Assembly: GCA_910584955.1 (NCBI GenBank)
Contig: CAJUDC010000017.1
Location: 1 to 26,040, forward strand
Direction of reading: 5' to 3'
Length of the DNA stretch: 26,040 nucleotides
DNA from: an uncultured Paraprevotella sp.
GTDB lineage: Bacteria > Bacteroidota > Bacteroidia > Bacteroidales > Bacteroidaceae
Shown: positions 1 to 7,905 of the stretch, piece after piece
How positions within the stretch are numbered: the first letter of the stretch is position 1
Layout: each line of letters starts with the position of its first letter
The notes under the pieces: model-generated
Database searches by the model: none
What the model saw: only the letters and a program-made list of their open reading frames with translations
What the model was told of the DNA's origin: nothing
Position numbers and translations under genes: made by a program

Positions 1-74
1 GTTGATCCTAATATGGCGCGGATTTCTTCGAGTTTATGGGCGTTATTGGTGGCAAAAACAAGTTTTTTCTTCAT
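1..74 (-). CDS. rdgB: RdgB/HAM1-type non-canonical purine NTP pyrophosphatase, N-terminal fragment cut by the window edge
   Basis: Only about 24 codons are present, because the gene continues past base 1. The N-terminus reads [18 protein letters not shown], then RAILG. This is the signature start of the HAM1/RdgB family: a beta strand followed by the (S/T)xNxxK substrate-binding loop. The family hydrolyses XTP, dITP and ITP to the monophosphate, keeping deaminated purines out of DNA and RNA. The ATG lies 13 bases after the stop of the upstream YitT gene on the same strand, so it is probably the last or a late gene of the leuS operon. The identification rests on a short but distinctive stretch. 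Confidence 0.85.
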   Translation of the reverse strand, partial: MKKKLVFATNNAHKLEEIRAILGS

Positions 75-87
75 AAACGTGTTTTTT

Positions 88-981
88 TTATTTGACTTTT
101 ATTTTATCGAATCCCTCGCCGTAAACTCCTACTACGTTGCTTTGGGAAACAAAGGCTCTGGGGTCAATCTGATTGATGAGGCGGAAGATATAGACACTCT
201 CTCTGCGTTTGGCCAGGATGACAAGTACTTTACGCGCTTCTTTGCTGTACCAGCCTTCTCCGTGTAATACGGTCACTCCTCTGTCCAGTTGAGACGAAAT
301 GGCTTGTGCTATCTCATCGTATTTATTGGAGAAGATGAGAAATTGTACGGATTGCCGGGCACTGTTCATAACATAGTCTAACATCACCATGGAAATGATG
401 AGCGTAGAAAATCCCACTACTACTTTCTGCCAGTCATGGAATACGAAATAACAGGAACTTACGATGAGAAAGTCCATATACATCATCATACGTCCTATGG
501 TGACGTCCCGGTATTTGTTTACTACAGCGGCAATGATGTCGGTACCTCCCGTACTGCCGTTGTTCAGAAAAACAACAGCCAATCCGGCTCCTTCCAGACA
601 GCCGCCGATGACACAGGCCATGAAAGTCTGATCACCCAGTATACGGGGCAGGTTGCCTTGTTCGTCGGTAATGAGTTCCTGTATGAAGCCCATCAGAAAA
701 GTAGCCCCCAATATGCCTACGATGGTTTTGGCAAAAAAGCGCAGTCCGAGCATCTTTATGGCAACGACCAACAGCAAGGAATTGATCAGCAGATAGGAAT
801 ACTGTACCGGAAATCCCGTGGAATAGTAAATAATGGCCGAGATACCCGACACACCTCCCGTAGTTATCTGATACGGAAGCATGAAGCAGGTAAATCCGAT
901 GGCATACAGAATAAGTCCGAAAGAGATGAAGATGTAATCTTTGGTCTCCTGCCAGACATTTAATTTCAACATTTGCTTCAT
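88..981 (-). CDS. YitT family membrane protein (downstream copy)
   Basis: This 297-aa protein has a hydrophobic N-terminal two-thirds with about five to six membrane segments. It includes the family-typical stretches [21 protein letters not shown] and [18 protein letters not shown] soluble C-terminal domain of about 80 residues (the DUF2179 type) ends in [21 protein letters not shown]. YitT proteins (DUF161 plus DUF2179) are widespread inner-membrane proteins with no settled function. The start codon overlaps the stop of the preceding paralogue by four bases (ATGA), which indicates translational coupling. The two neighbours share the same domain order and many motifs, so they look like an old tandem duplication. 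Confidence 0.9.
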   Translation of the reverse strand: MKQMLKLNVWQETKDYIFISFGLILYAIGFTCFMLPYQITTGGVSGISAIIYYSTGFPVQYSYLLINSLLLVVAIKMLGLRFFAKTIVGILGATFLMGFIQELITDEQGNLPRILGDQTFMACVIGGCLEGAGLAVVFLNNGSTGGTDIIAAVVNKYRDVTIGRMMMYMDFLIVSSCYFVFHDWQKVVVGFSTLIISMVMLDYVMNSARQSVQFLIFSNKYDEIAQAISSQLDRGVTVLHGEGWYSKEARKVLVILAKRRESVYIFRLINQIDPRAFVSQSNVVGVYGEGFDKIKVK

Positions 982-1901
982 TTCAGTTTTATTTTATTAA
1001 ATCCGTTTCCGAAGACGCCCTCTACCCTACTCTGCGATACGAAAGCCTCGGGATCCACTTCATGAATCATCCGTAAAATTTGGATGGCCTCGTTTTTATG
1101 TACAATCGTTATCATTATTTTCACAGGAGTATGACTGTAATAGCCTTCGCTGTTTATTACCGTTACCGAATGGCTTGTCTCCTTAATGATCCGTTCGCTA
1201 AGTGCTATATGATCCTTGGTAAAGATAATGAATTGTATGTCTTGTCGTGCGCTGTTGACTATCATATCCGTCGTATAGCTCACCACCACAAGCGTGACGT
1301 ATCCGAATACCACCATTCGCCAACTGTCGAAAAAGAAGTAACAGGAGCCGATGGTGAATATGTCAATGTAGAGCATGACACGTCCCAGGCTGATATTCCG
1401 ATGTTTGTTCACTACGGCAGCCACGATGTCCCACCCCCCCGTACTTCCGTTGCTTACGAATACGGTTCCGATGCCTAGACCGCAAAGAACGGCGCCCAAG
1501 ATGCAGGCCATAGAATCCTGTCCGGGTCCGAGTATCTGCATCAGCTCGCCATCGGGACTTGTCATCATGGCCTGTGCGGCATTCAGAAAGAAAGAAAGCA
1601 TGATGATGGCGTAGGTGGTTTTTAGTACGAACTTGATGCCCAGCTCACGCAATGCCAGCACCATAAGAATGATATTGGCAACAAAGAACGACACTTGTAT
1701 GGGAATGTTCGTCAGATAATAAAGTATGGCGCACATACCTGTCAGGCCGCCGGTAGTCATTTTGTAGGGAAGCAAAAAAGAGGCCCACCCGATGGCATAA
1801 CTGATAAGTCCCAGATTGATGGCAATGAAGTCCTTCGTTTCCGTCAGGACTTCTTGCCGACTGGGTTTCTTGAGTACAAGACTTTTGAAACGGTTTTTCA
1901 T
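978..1901 (-). CDS. YitT family membrane protein (upstream copy)
   Basis: This 307-aa protein has the same architecture as its downstream neighbour: a short basic N-terminus, membrane segments with YAIGWASFLLPYKMTTGGLTG and SNGSTGGWDIVAAVVNK, and a C-terminal DUF2179-like domain ending EAFVSQSRVEGVFGNGFNKIK. Its first base is shared with the last base of the leuS stop codon, and its stop overlaps the next start by four bases, so all three genes are probably translated from one mRNA. The molecular function of the family is not established. The match to the family is clear from the glycine-rich TTGG and NGSTGG motifs. Confidence 0.9.
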   Translation of the reverse strand: MKNRFKSLVLKKPSRQEVLTETKDFIAINLGLISYAIGWASFLLPYKMTTGGLTGMCAILYYLTNIPIQVSFFVANIILMVLALRELGIKFVLKTTYAIIMLSFFLNAAQAMMTSPDGELMQILGPGQDSMACILGAVLCGLGIGTVFVSNGSTGGWDIVAAVVNKHRNISLGRVMLYIDIFTIGSCYFFFDSWRMVVFGYVTLVVVSYTTDMIVNSARQDIQFIIFTKDHIALSERIIKETSHSVTVINSEGYYSHTPVKIMITIVHKNEAIQILRMIHEVDPEAFVSQSRVEGVFGNGFNKIKLK

Positions 1902-4738
1902 TATTTGACGACGATGTTAACGATACGTTTAGGTACGATGATAACCTTTATCACTTGTTTACCTTCCAGATATTTCTGTGTCTGTGCATCAGCCAATACC
2001 GTCTTTTCGATGGCGGCATTGTCAGCATCGGCCGGAAAATCCATGACGAAGCGCGTCTTTCCGTTAAAGGAAATACTGAGTTTCATGCTGTCTTCCTGAA
2101 GATACTTTTCGTCAAAGACCGGCCATTGTGCATCGCACACGCTGCCGCTGTGTCCCAGCTGTTCCCATAATTCTTCGGTGATATGGGGAGCGAAAGGTGC
2201 CATGAGCACTACCAGCTGTTCCAGTATACACTTCTTGTTGCATTTAAGCTGTTGCAATTCGTTCACGCAGATCATGAAAGCGCTGATAGACGTGTTATAA
2301 GAGAAAGTCTCGATGTCGGAACTTACTTTTTTGATGAGCTTGTGCAAGGATTTCAGTTCTTCTTTCGTGGCTTCGCCGTCGACGGGGAGGAATTGCCCTT
2401 CGCGGCTGTGGAACAGTCCCCAGAACCGTTTCAGGAAGCGGTGGCAACCGTCGATACCGTTTGTATCCCACGGTTTGCTCTGTTCTACCGGTCCCAGGAA
2501 CATTTCGTACAGACGAAGTGTATCGGCGCCGAACTTCTCCACAATCATGTCAGGATTGACTACATTGAACATGCTTTTGCTCATTTTTTCAATGGCCCAT
2601 CCGCATACGTATTTGCCGTTTTCCAGAATAAATTCAGCGTTGTTGTATTCCGGTCGCCAGTTTTTGAAGGCCTCGATGTTCAGAATGTCTGCCGATACGA
2701 TGTTCACGTCTACGTGAAGCGGCGTAGTCTCGTATTGATCCTTCAGTCCCAGCGATACGAACGTGTTGGTGTCTTTTATACGATAGACGAAATTGCTGCG
2801 CCCCTGGATCATACCTTGATTCACCAGTTTTTCAAACGGTTCTTCCTTAACGCTGTAACCGCAGTCGTACAGGAATTTATTCCAGAAGCGGCTGTAAATG
2901 AGATGCCCCGTGGCATGTTCCGTTCCTCCTACGTAGAGGTCTACATTTTGCCAGTAGGCGTCGATTTTCGGATCTACCAGTGCCTTGTTGTTTTTCGGGT
3001 CCATATAGCGCAGGTAATAGGCCGAACTGCCGGCAAATCCGGGCATCGTGTTCAGTTCCAACGGGAATACCGTCTGATGATCGATGCGGGAATTATCCGT
3101 CACGCAGCGGTTCACCGTGTCCCACGCCCACCGTTCGGCATGGCCCAGCGGCGGTTCTCCCGTCTCGGTCGGCAGAAACTTACTTACTTCCGGCAACTCC
3201 AGCGGCAGACATTCCTCAGGAATCATATACGGCATGTTATCTTTGTAATAAACCGGGAACGGCTCACCCCAATAGCGCTGGCGGCTGAATATGGCATCGC
3301 GCAGACGGTAGTTTACTTTTACGCGTCCCAGCTTGTGCTCCTTCACATAAGCTTTGGTAGCGGCAATGGCTTCCTTTACGGTTTTTCCGTTCAGAGAGAA
3401 GTCAATGTACGGAGTTACGTCCGTGCGCGGTGAATTGGTGACGATACCTTCCTTGGCGTCGAAACTCTCCTCACTGACATCGCACCCCTCTACCAACGGC
3501 ACGATGGGCAGTCCGAAATGTTTGGCAAAAGCATAGTCGCGGCTGTCGTGGGCCGGAACGGCCATGATGGCCCCCGTTCCGTATCCGGCCAGTACGTAAT
3601 CGCTGATCCAGATAGGATTGGATTCGCCGGTGAAGGGGTTTATCGCATACGATCCTGAGAAAACACCCGTTACCCGTCGGTCGGCGATGCGTTCGCGTTC
3701 CGTACGTTTTTTAGTGGCTTCCAGGTAGGCCTCTACTTCGACTTTCCGTTCGGGAGTGGTCACCAGGGGCACCAGTTCGCTTTCCGGGGCCAATACCATG
3801 AAAGTGACGCCGAACATCGTGTCGGCGCGCGTGGTGAAAATAGTGAATTCCCGGTCGCTGTCCTTTATCTTGAACTGTATCTCGGCACCTTCCGACCGTC
3901 CTATCCAGTTGCGTTGTGTTTCTTTGAGCGAATCCGTCCAGTCGATGTGATCCAGTCCGTCCAGCAGGCGTTGGGCATAGGCGCTGACACGCAGACACCA
4001 CTGGCGCATCTTCTTCTGTACGACAGGATGTCCTCCGCGTTCCGAAACTCCGTCCACGACTTCGTCGTTGGCCAGAACCGTCCCTAAAGCCGGACACCAG
4101 TTTACCATTGTTTCACCCAGGTAAGCGATGCGATAGTTCATCAGCACCTCCTGCTGCTGTTTTTCAGTCATGGCCTTCCATTCGTCGGCAGTGAAACGGA
4201 TTTCTTCGCTGCATGCGGCGTTCAGTCCTTCGTTGCCGTGTACGGGGAATGCGTCGATAAGTTCCTGGATGGGTCGTGCCTTTTGTTCGTCGTTACAGTA
4301 ATAGCTGTTGAACATTTTTCGGAAAGCCCATTGCGTCCAGTGATAGTAATCCGGTTCGCAGGTGCGTATTTCCCGTTCCCAGTCAAAGCTGAAACCTATT
4401 TTGTCCAGCTGTTCGCGATAGCGGTTGATGTTGGCCTGTGTGGTGACGGCAGGATGCTGTCCCGTCTGTATGGCGTACTGCTCCGCCGGCAGTCCGTAGG
4501 CGTCGTATCCCATCGGATTCAGCACATTGAATCCGTTCAGTCGCTTGTAACGTGCGTATATGTCGGAGGCTATGTAACCCAAAGGATGCCCTACGTGCAA
4601 TCCTGCCCCGCTCGGATACGGGAACATGTTGAGTACATAGAATTTCTTTTTCGATTCGTCTTCAGTCACCCGGTATGTGTGGTTTTCCACCCAGTATTGG
4701 TGCCATTTCTTTTCGATTTCTCTGAAATTGTATTCCAT
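1901..4738 (-). CDS. leuS: Leucyl-tRNA synthetase
   Basis: This cytoplasmic class I aminoacyl-tRNA synthetase charges tRNA-Leu with leucine using ATP. The 945-aa protein is a complete bacterial LeuRS. The HIGH signature appears as HVGH at residues 48-51, inside [19 protein letters not shown]. The CP1 editing domain lies around residues 230-420, with [19 protein letters not shown] and [23 protein letters not shown] is exact at residues 718-722. An anticodon-binding helical domain follows, with the family motif [16 protein letters not shown], then the small C-terminal domain. The start [16 protein letters not shown] is typical. A flavin reductase-like gene ends 27 bases upstream, and a YitT gene overlaps its stop. 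Confidence 0.98.
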   Translation of the reverse strand: MEYNFREIEKKWHQYWVENHTYRVTEDESKKKFYVLNMFPYPSGAGLHVGHPLGYIASDIYARYKRLNGFNVLNPMGYDAYGLPAEQYAIQTGQHPAVTTQANINRYREQLDKIGFSFDWEREIRTCEPDYYHWTQWAFRKMFNSYYCNDEQKARPIQELIDAFPVHGNEGLNAACSEEIRFTADEWKAMTEKQQQEVLMNYRIAYLGETMVNWCPALGTVLANDEVVDGVSERGGHPVVQKKMRQWCLRVSAYAQRLLDGLDHIDWTDSLKETQRNWIGRSEGAEIQFKIKDSDREFTIFTTRADTMFGVTFMVLAPESELVPLVTTPERKVEVEAYLEATKKRTERERIADRRVTGVFSGSYAINPFTGESNPIWISDYVLAGYGTGAIMAVPAHDSRDYAFAKHFGLPIVPLVEGCDVSEESFDAKEGIVTNSPRTDVTPYIDFSLNGKTVKEAIAATKAYVKEHKLGRVKVNYRLRDAIFSRQRYWGEPFPVYYKDNMPYMIPEECLPLELPEVSKFLPTETGEPPLGHAERWAWDTVNRCVTDNSRIDHQTVFPLELNTMPGFAGSSAYYLRYMDPKNNKALVDPKIDAYWQNVDLYVGGTEHATGHLIYSRFWNKFLYDCGYSVKEEPFEKLVNQGMIQGRSNFVYRIKDTNTFVSLGLKDQYETTPLHVDVNIVSADILNIEAFKNWRPEYNNAEFILENGKYVCGWAIEKMSKSMFNVVNPDMIVEKFGADTLRLYEMFLGPVEQSKPWDTNGIDGCHRFLKRFWGLFHSREGQFLPVDGEATKEELKSLHKLIKKVSSDIETFSYNTSISAFMICVNELQQLKCNKKCILEQLVVLMAPFAPHITEELWEQLGHSGSVCDAQWPVFDEKYLQEDSMKLSISFNGKTRFVMDFPADADNAAIEKTVLADAQTQKYLEGKQVIKVIIVPKRIVNIVVK

Positions 4739-4765
4739 ATCTTTTGTATGATATAAATTGTTTTG

Positions 4766-5281
4766 TTATTCGTTGATCCAGACGCCCGTGATTTCCACGA
4801 TGTACATACGATGAAAGTTGCCGGCTTTTTCCCCGTACCAGCGTCCGGCCAGTGAAGCGTCCGCAAAAGCTTCCGACCGCAGATTGTCGGCATACAGTTT
4901 GCGGCATGTCAGTGTGAGACGACTTTGCTCGTACCCCACTCCGCCGTTTTCCATGTTCACCGGTCGTAATCCCGTGGCAGCGGCTTTGTCCGTGTCTCGT
5001 CCCGACTTCGAACCGCAAAGATTGTATATATGGCGTGCTTCGTCACTGTTTCCCAAGAAGGAGAGTGTGATGTTGTCTTCTTTTTCCGTCAGTTCAAACG
5101 TATACCGTTCCGGTCGGATAAACACGAAAGCTACGGGTTTGTTCCATAACCACCCCACTCCGCCCCACGAGGCGGTCATCATATTGTAACGAGAGGGCGT
5201 TCCGGCTGTCACCAGCATCCATTCCTTGCCTATGGTTTCGAAAAAATTATCTTGTAATTCCGTGTATTCTATCCTTTTCAT
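4766..5281 (-). CDS. Flavin reductase-like FMN-binding protein
   Basis: This 171-aa protein has the split-barrel FMN-binding fold of the flavin reductase-like family. The N-terminal region has TIGKEWMLVTAG followed by YNMMTASWGGVGWLWNKPVAFVFI, where the T(A/M)SWG segment contacts flavin in the family. It then has IRPERYTFEL and the barrel strand ITLSFLG. No signal peptide is visible, so it should be cytoplasmic. The substrate is unknown: the family includes NAD(P)H:FMN reductases and flavin-dependent enzymes of unassigned role. It is the first gene of the minus-strand block with leuS, and a promoter-like box lies 35-42 bases upstream. The linkage to leuS is positional and does not show a shared pathway. 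Confidence 0.88.
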   Translation of the reverse strand: MKRIEYTELQDNFFETIGKEWMLVTAGTPSRYNMMTASWGGVGWLWNKPVAFVFIRPERYTFELTEKEDNITLSFLGNSDEARHIYNLCGSKSGRDTDKAAATGLRPVNMENGGVGYEQSRLTLTCRKLYADNLRSEAFADASLAGRWYGEKAGNFHRMYIVEITGVWINE

Positions 5282-5315
5282 TTTGAATGTTGTATTTGAT
5301 GCTGTAAATAAGGTG

Positions 5316-5323
5316 CAAAGATA
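5316..5323 (-). promoter_or_regulatory. Predicted -7 promoter box for the flavin reductase-leuS-yitT operon
   Basis: On the minus strand this reads TATCTTTG, an exact match to the Bacteroidetes -7 consensus TAnnTTTG. It would start transcription near base 5309, giving a leader of about 28 nt before the ATG at 5281. The -33 element is weak: no clean TTTG lies at the expected 19-21 base spacing. The call rests mainly on the -7 box and its position. Confidence 0.55.
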
Positions 5324-5421
5324 AAAAATATATTTGAAATGCAGGTGTAAAAGTCTATTTCCTGCACGAATAAACTTGGATACGCTCGCTAATAAGGGAG
5401 CTGTTCGGGATAAGGTTTTAA

Positions 5422-5503
5422 AAAGGTCTACACCTTTTTGTTTTTACCTGTACACCTTCCTGAAATAAGGTGTACACTCTTTTTTGAAAAGGTGTAGACC
5501 TTT
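5422..5503. repeat. Nested inverted repeat built from four copies of a GGTGTAnACC-like unit
   Basis: The outer arms AAAGGTCTACACCTTTT (5422-5438) and AAAAGGTGTAGACCTTT (5487-5503) are perfect 17-bp reverse complements. Between them lie inner arms TGTACACCTT (5449-5458) and AAGGTGTACA (5467-5476), a perfect 10-bp pair with an 8-base loop. All four arms resemble one near-palindromic unit. As RNA it could form two stacked helices; as DNA it offers four related half-sites. There is no T-run on either side. It lies between two divergent transcription units, more than 100 bases from either start. Confidence 0.8.
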
Positions 5504-5689
5504 CTGGCGTTGATTGCAGAAATGAATACTGGTTTCCGCTCATTATATTCGTTTCTTTTCCGCTTGAAAGTATGTTGTAAAGCACATGTGTGCGATAACA
5601 AAACGATGTTAAAAATTGATATAAATCAAGAAAAAGGCTATTTTTCATTAAAAAAACTTTTTCGGTGAATCAGGAATATGAAAAACTTC

Positions 5690-5697
5690 TACCTTTG
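5690..5697 (+). promoter_or_regulatory. Predicted -7 promoter box for the small RNA
   Basis: TACCTTTG matches the Bacteroidetes -7 consensus TAnnTTTG exactly. Transcription would begin near base 5703. The upstream TTTTTCGGTG stretch sits roughly where a -33 element should be but is a poor match. The box lies about 250 bases before a strong plus-strand terminator with no open frame of substance between them. Confidence 0.55.
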
Positions 5698-5702
5698 CAT
5701 CG

Positions 5703-5952
5703 TCTTCAAGAAACGAAGGCATCAAGTTTTTTAGTTTTCAAGACTTTGTGAAAAGTTTTGGGTATTAGTAAAAGGTATAAAAGATTGTTTCATTAAAGGG
5801 TTAAGAATAGCAGGCCGCGTTTTGTAGCGATTACAAAGGCCGCTTATAGAAAAAGCAAAAAAGTATCGTTTAGTTATTAGTTAGAGATTTGAGAGATTGA
5901 ATTTAGTTTGTCGGGGTGCTCTTTGTGATTAAAGGGTGATCCCGTTTTTTTT
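5703..5952 (+). ncRNA. Candidate intergenic small RNA, about 250 nt, family not assigned
   Basis: The stretch starts just after an exact TAnnTTTG box and ends in a strong intrinsic terminator. It has no convincing reading frame. Several local helices are visible. TTTTCA (5735-5740) pairs with TGAAAA (5749-5754). GGCC (5813-5816) plus TTTGTA (5821-5826) pair with TACAAA (5832-5837) plus GGCC (5838-5841), leaving a short GCGAT loop. The terminator hairpin follows. It lies between the leuS operon and a restriction-modification pair. It could be an independent sRNA, or a leader that terminates before the methyltransferase. Named Bacteroidales RNA motifs in Rfam, or a divergent 6S RNA, are possible identities, but I cannot confirm any of them by eye. 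Confidence 0.6.
5912..5952 (+). terminator. Rho-independent terminator of the small RNA
   Basis: CGGGGTGCTCTTT (5912-5924) pairs with AAAGGGTGATCCCG (5931-5944), with one bulged base, G-U pairs and a 6-base loop. Eight T residues (5945-5952) follow immediately. It ends about 44 bases before the methyltransferase start at 5996, so read-through into that gene should be limited. Confidence 0.85.
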
Positions 5953-5967
5953 GTGCTTGAATTTTTG

Positions 5968-5975
5968 TATTTTTG
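5968..5975 (+). promoter_or_regulatory. Possible -7 promoter box for the restriction-modification genes
   Basis: TATTTTTG fits TAnnTTTG and would start transcription near 5981, giving a leader of about 15 nt before the ATG at 5996. It sits in a T-rich stretch directly after the sRNA terminator, and no -33 box lies at the ideal spacing. It may be a chance match. Confidence 0.4.
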
Positions 5976-5995
5976 TCAGCGGAAAAGTCATACGT

Positions 5996-6952
5996 ATGCG
6001 GGTACAGGAAAAAGAAACATCTTCGGACGAATTGTCCCTTGACGGGGAAGATATTCGGGAAAGTGTGTTATATGCTGATGTGGATACCGGGTTGTATTAT
6101 AAATCGGCTGAGGGAGAACTGTACATTAATGATTGTGTGGATTTTATGTCGACTTTGCCGGATGGATCGGTTGATATGATTTTTGCCGATCCCCCTTATA
6201 ATATAGGGAAAAGCAAGGAGTGGGACGTTTGGAGCAGTATGGAAGATTACATAGTATGGTCTGACCGCTGGATAAAAGAGGCATCCCGGGTATTGAAAAA
6301 AGAAGGCACCCTGTATATATGCGGATTTTCTGAAATCATAGCTTTATGTCAGGCCGCCGCCATGAAATATTTCCACTCTTGTAAATGGACGATCTGGTCT
6401 TACCGGAACAAAGCCAATTTGTCGAATGACTGGGGACGTAGTCACGAAGCTATTCTGTGTTTTCGGAAAAGCAAGAAATTTACATTCAATGTGGATGACG
6501 TACGGATACCTTATAATGCTCATACCATGCGTTATCCGGTTCGCGGACAAGGTGAGACCAGTCAGTATGGCAAAGGCACCAGGCGGGTGGAGTCGTGGAG
6601 GCCGAATCCCAAAGGAGCCAAACCGAGAGACGTGATCGATCTGCCGACCACCTGCAACGGCATGAATGAAAAAACACCGCATCCTACGCAAAAACCGGAG
6701 GAACTGATTAGAAAATATGTATTGGCTTCGTCTAATGAAAACGATTTGATACTGGATCCTTTTTGTGGTTCGGGTACCACGGCCGTCTGTTGTAAGGAGC
6801 TGCACCGGAAATTTATTTCTTGTGATATTCATAAGGAATATCTGGAATGGGCCGTAGAACGGTTGGAGAAAGTTGAAGATAAGCCGGTGGAAGAGTGGAT
6901 ACGTGAGGATCGCGAGAATGTAAAACGCAGAGAGGGAATACGGACATTATGA
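5996..6952 (+). CDS. Type II DNA methyltransferase, beta-class amino (adenine N6 or cytosine N4)
   Basis: This S-adenosylmethionine-dependent DNA methyltransferase protects host DNA. The catalytic motif IV, FADPPYNIGKS, comes first (DPPY at residues 65-68). It is followed by a variable region that should hold the target-recognition segment, including ESWRPNPKGAKPRDV. HPTQKPEELI comes next, and the AdoMet-binding motif I, LDPFCGSGTTAVCC, is near residue 254. The order IV-recognition-I defines the beta class. I place the start at 5996. A longer frame opens at 5936, but that would translate through the terminator and T-run of the preceding RNA. The 318-aa length is normal. The gene overlaps the following endonuclease by four bases. 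The recognition sequence cannot be read from the protein. Confidence 0.9.
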   Translation: MRVQEKETSSDELSLDGEDIRESVLYADVDTGLYYKSAEGELYINDCVDFMSTLPDGSVDMIFADPPYNIGKSKEWDVWSSMEDYIVWSDRWIKEASRVLKKEGTLYICGFSEIIALCQAAAMKYFHSCKWTIWSYRNKANLSNDWGRSHEAILCFRKSKKFTFNVDDVRIPYNAHTMRYPVRGQGETSQYGKGTRRVESWRPNPKGAKPRDVIDLPTTCNGMNEKTPHPTQKPEELIRKYVLASSNENDLILDPFCGSGTTAVCCKELHRKFISCDIHKEYLEWAVERLEKVEDKPVEEWIREDRENVKRREGIRTL

Positions 6953-7881
6953 CTACTATAACTGAGTTATGCGCTGTCGCGACGGATAAAAGTCGTTTTG
7001 TATCGATTCAAAACTATATAGATTTCTCTAAATGGTTTTTGGAGTTCATTTCGGACAGTAATAATTATGAAGCCCGGATAATTTCCAGAAAAGAAAATAA
7101 TTATAAGTTCTATCAATACAAAAGCGAAGCATCCTATAATGTGACGCGTCCTGTAAATGGGGATCTTTTCTTGTCGGAAGCGAAGGCTGATTTTGCTTTT
7201 GCCTTTTTTCGGGATGTGTTGAGGGATACGGAAAGGCTTCGAGGTCTGAATAACGAGGAAGGAGCGTTGCTGAATGCGGTTATTTATACGCTGCAGCAGT
7301 CCATTGGATGTGCTTTGGATGCGCTTCCTGCTTCGAAGAATAATGTGGCTAAGAAAATAAACGGTGACTTGTTTGAACGTCTGATGCTATATATATTCCA
7401 GGAAATGGGTTTTTATGTGATGGGATTGGTGGAAAATCTGCAAATAGAAGATTTCCAGATGAAGTACCAGCATGATCTGTTTTTTCAGAAGGAGGGGGCT
7501 TTGAAAGCCATAGGTTCTGTGAAGACGTCGGGTAAGGACAGATTGGACAAGGTATTCTTGGATAAGTTGTTCTACAACAAGTTAAAAAGAGTGGATGTAC
7601 CTCATTTTGCTATCTTCCTGGGCGATGTTCAACGATCGGGAAGGGAATCTGATTACGGGGTGAGCCAGACTTTCTTACCGGGCCATTTTAAAGCTTATAC
7701 ATTGGCGATGAATCCGTTGGACGGAGTTTATTATTGCGATCTTCGTCCGATTATGAAAACAGACAGATTGTTGAAGCAAGAGATCAAACGTTTGGACGAA
7801 TTGTTGTGCAGGGATATATGGAGCTTGATGGGAATGGATGAATACGGCGGCAACAAGCAAGAAGTATACGGAAACATATAA
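6949..7881 (+). CDS. Probable type II restriction endonuclease partner
   Basis: This 310-aa protein starts in an ATGA overlap with the methyltransferase stop, the usual arrangement for a coupled restriction-modification pair. I see a plausible PD-(D/E)xK nuclease core: GDLFERLML around residue 139 with E143, then D176 in KYQHDLFF, then GSVKTSGKDR with S-V-K at 190-192. The SVKTxxKDR pattern is one I associate with restriction enzymes. Hydrophobic strands and mixed helices surround this core, and there are no membrane segments. I do not recognise a specific enzyme or cut site. It ends 24 bases before mutS on the same strand, with no obvious promoter or terminator between them. No small controller gene is present. 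Confidence 0.75.
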   Translation: MTTITELCAVATDKSRFVSIQNYIDFSKWFLEFISDSNNYEARIISRKENNYKFYQYKSEASYNVTRPVNGDLFLSEAKADFAFAFFRDVLRDTERLRGLNNEEGALLNAVIYTLQQSIGCALDALPASKNNVAKKINGDLFERLMLYIFQEMGFYVMGLVENLQIEDFQMKYQHDLFFQKEGALKAIGSVKTSGKDRLDKVFLDKLFYNKLKRVDVPHFAIFLGDVQRSGRESDYGVSQTFLPGHFKAYTLAMNPLDGVYYCDLRPIMKTDRLLKQEIKRLDELLCRDIWSLMGMDEYGGNKQEVYGNI

Positions 7882-7905
7882 GGATTAAAAAAATCAGTTG
7901 TGACG

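Noticed and set aside
2183..3433. A 416-codon plus-strand frame opposite leuS
   Set aside because: It lies entirely within leuS on the other strand, has no family features, and leuS is unmistakable.
5418..5648. A 76-codon minus-strand frame over the nested inverted repeat
   Set aside because: Its codons come from the repeat arms, there is no family match, and it is not close to any promoter box.
5936..5995. Upstream in-frame start for the methyltransferase
   Set aside because: The extra 20 codons would be translated from the 3' arm and T-run of a strong terminator. The ATG at 5996 gives a normal-length protein.
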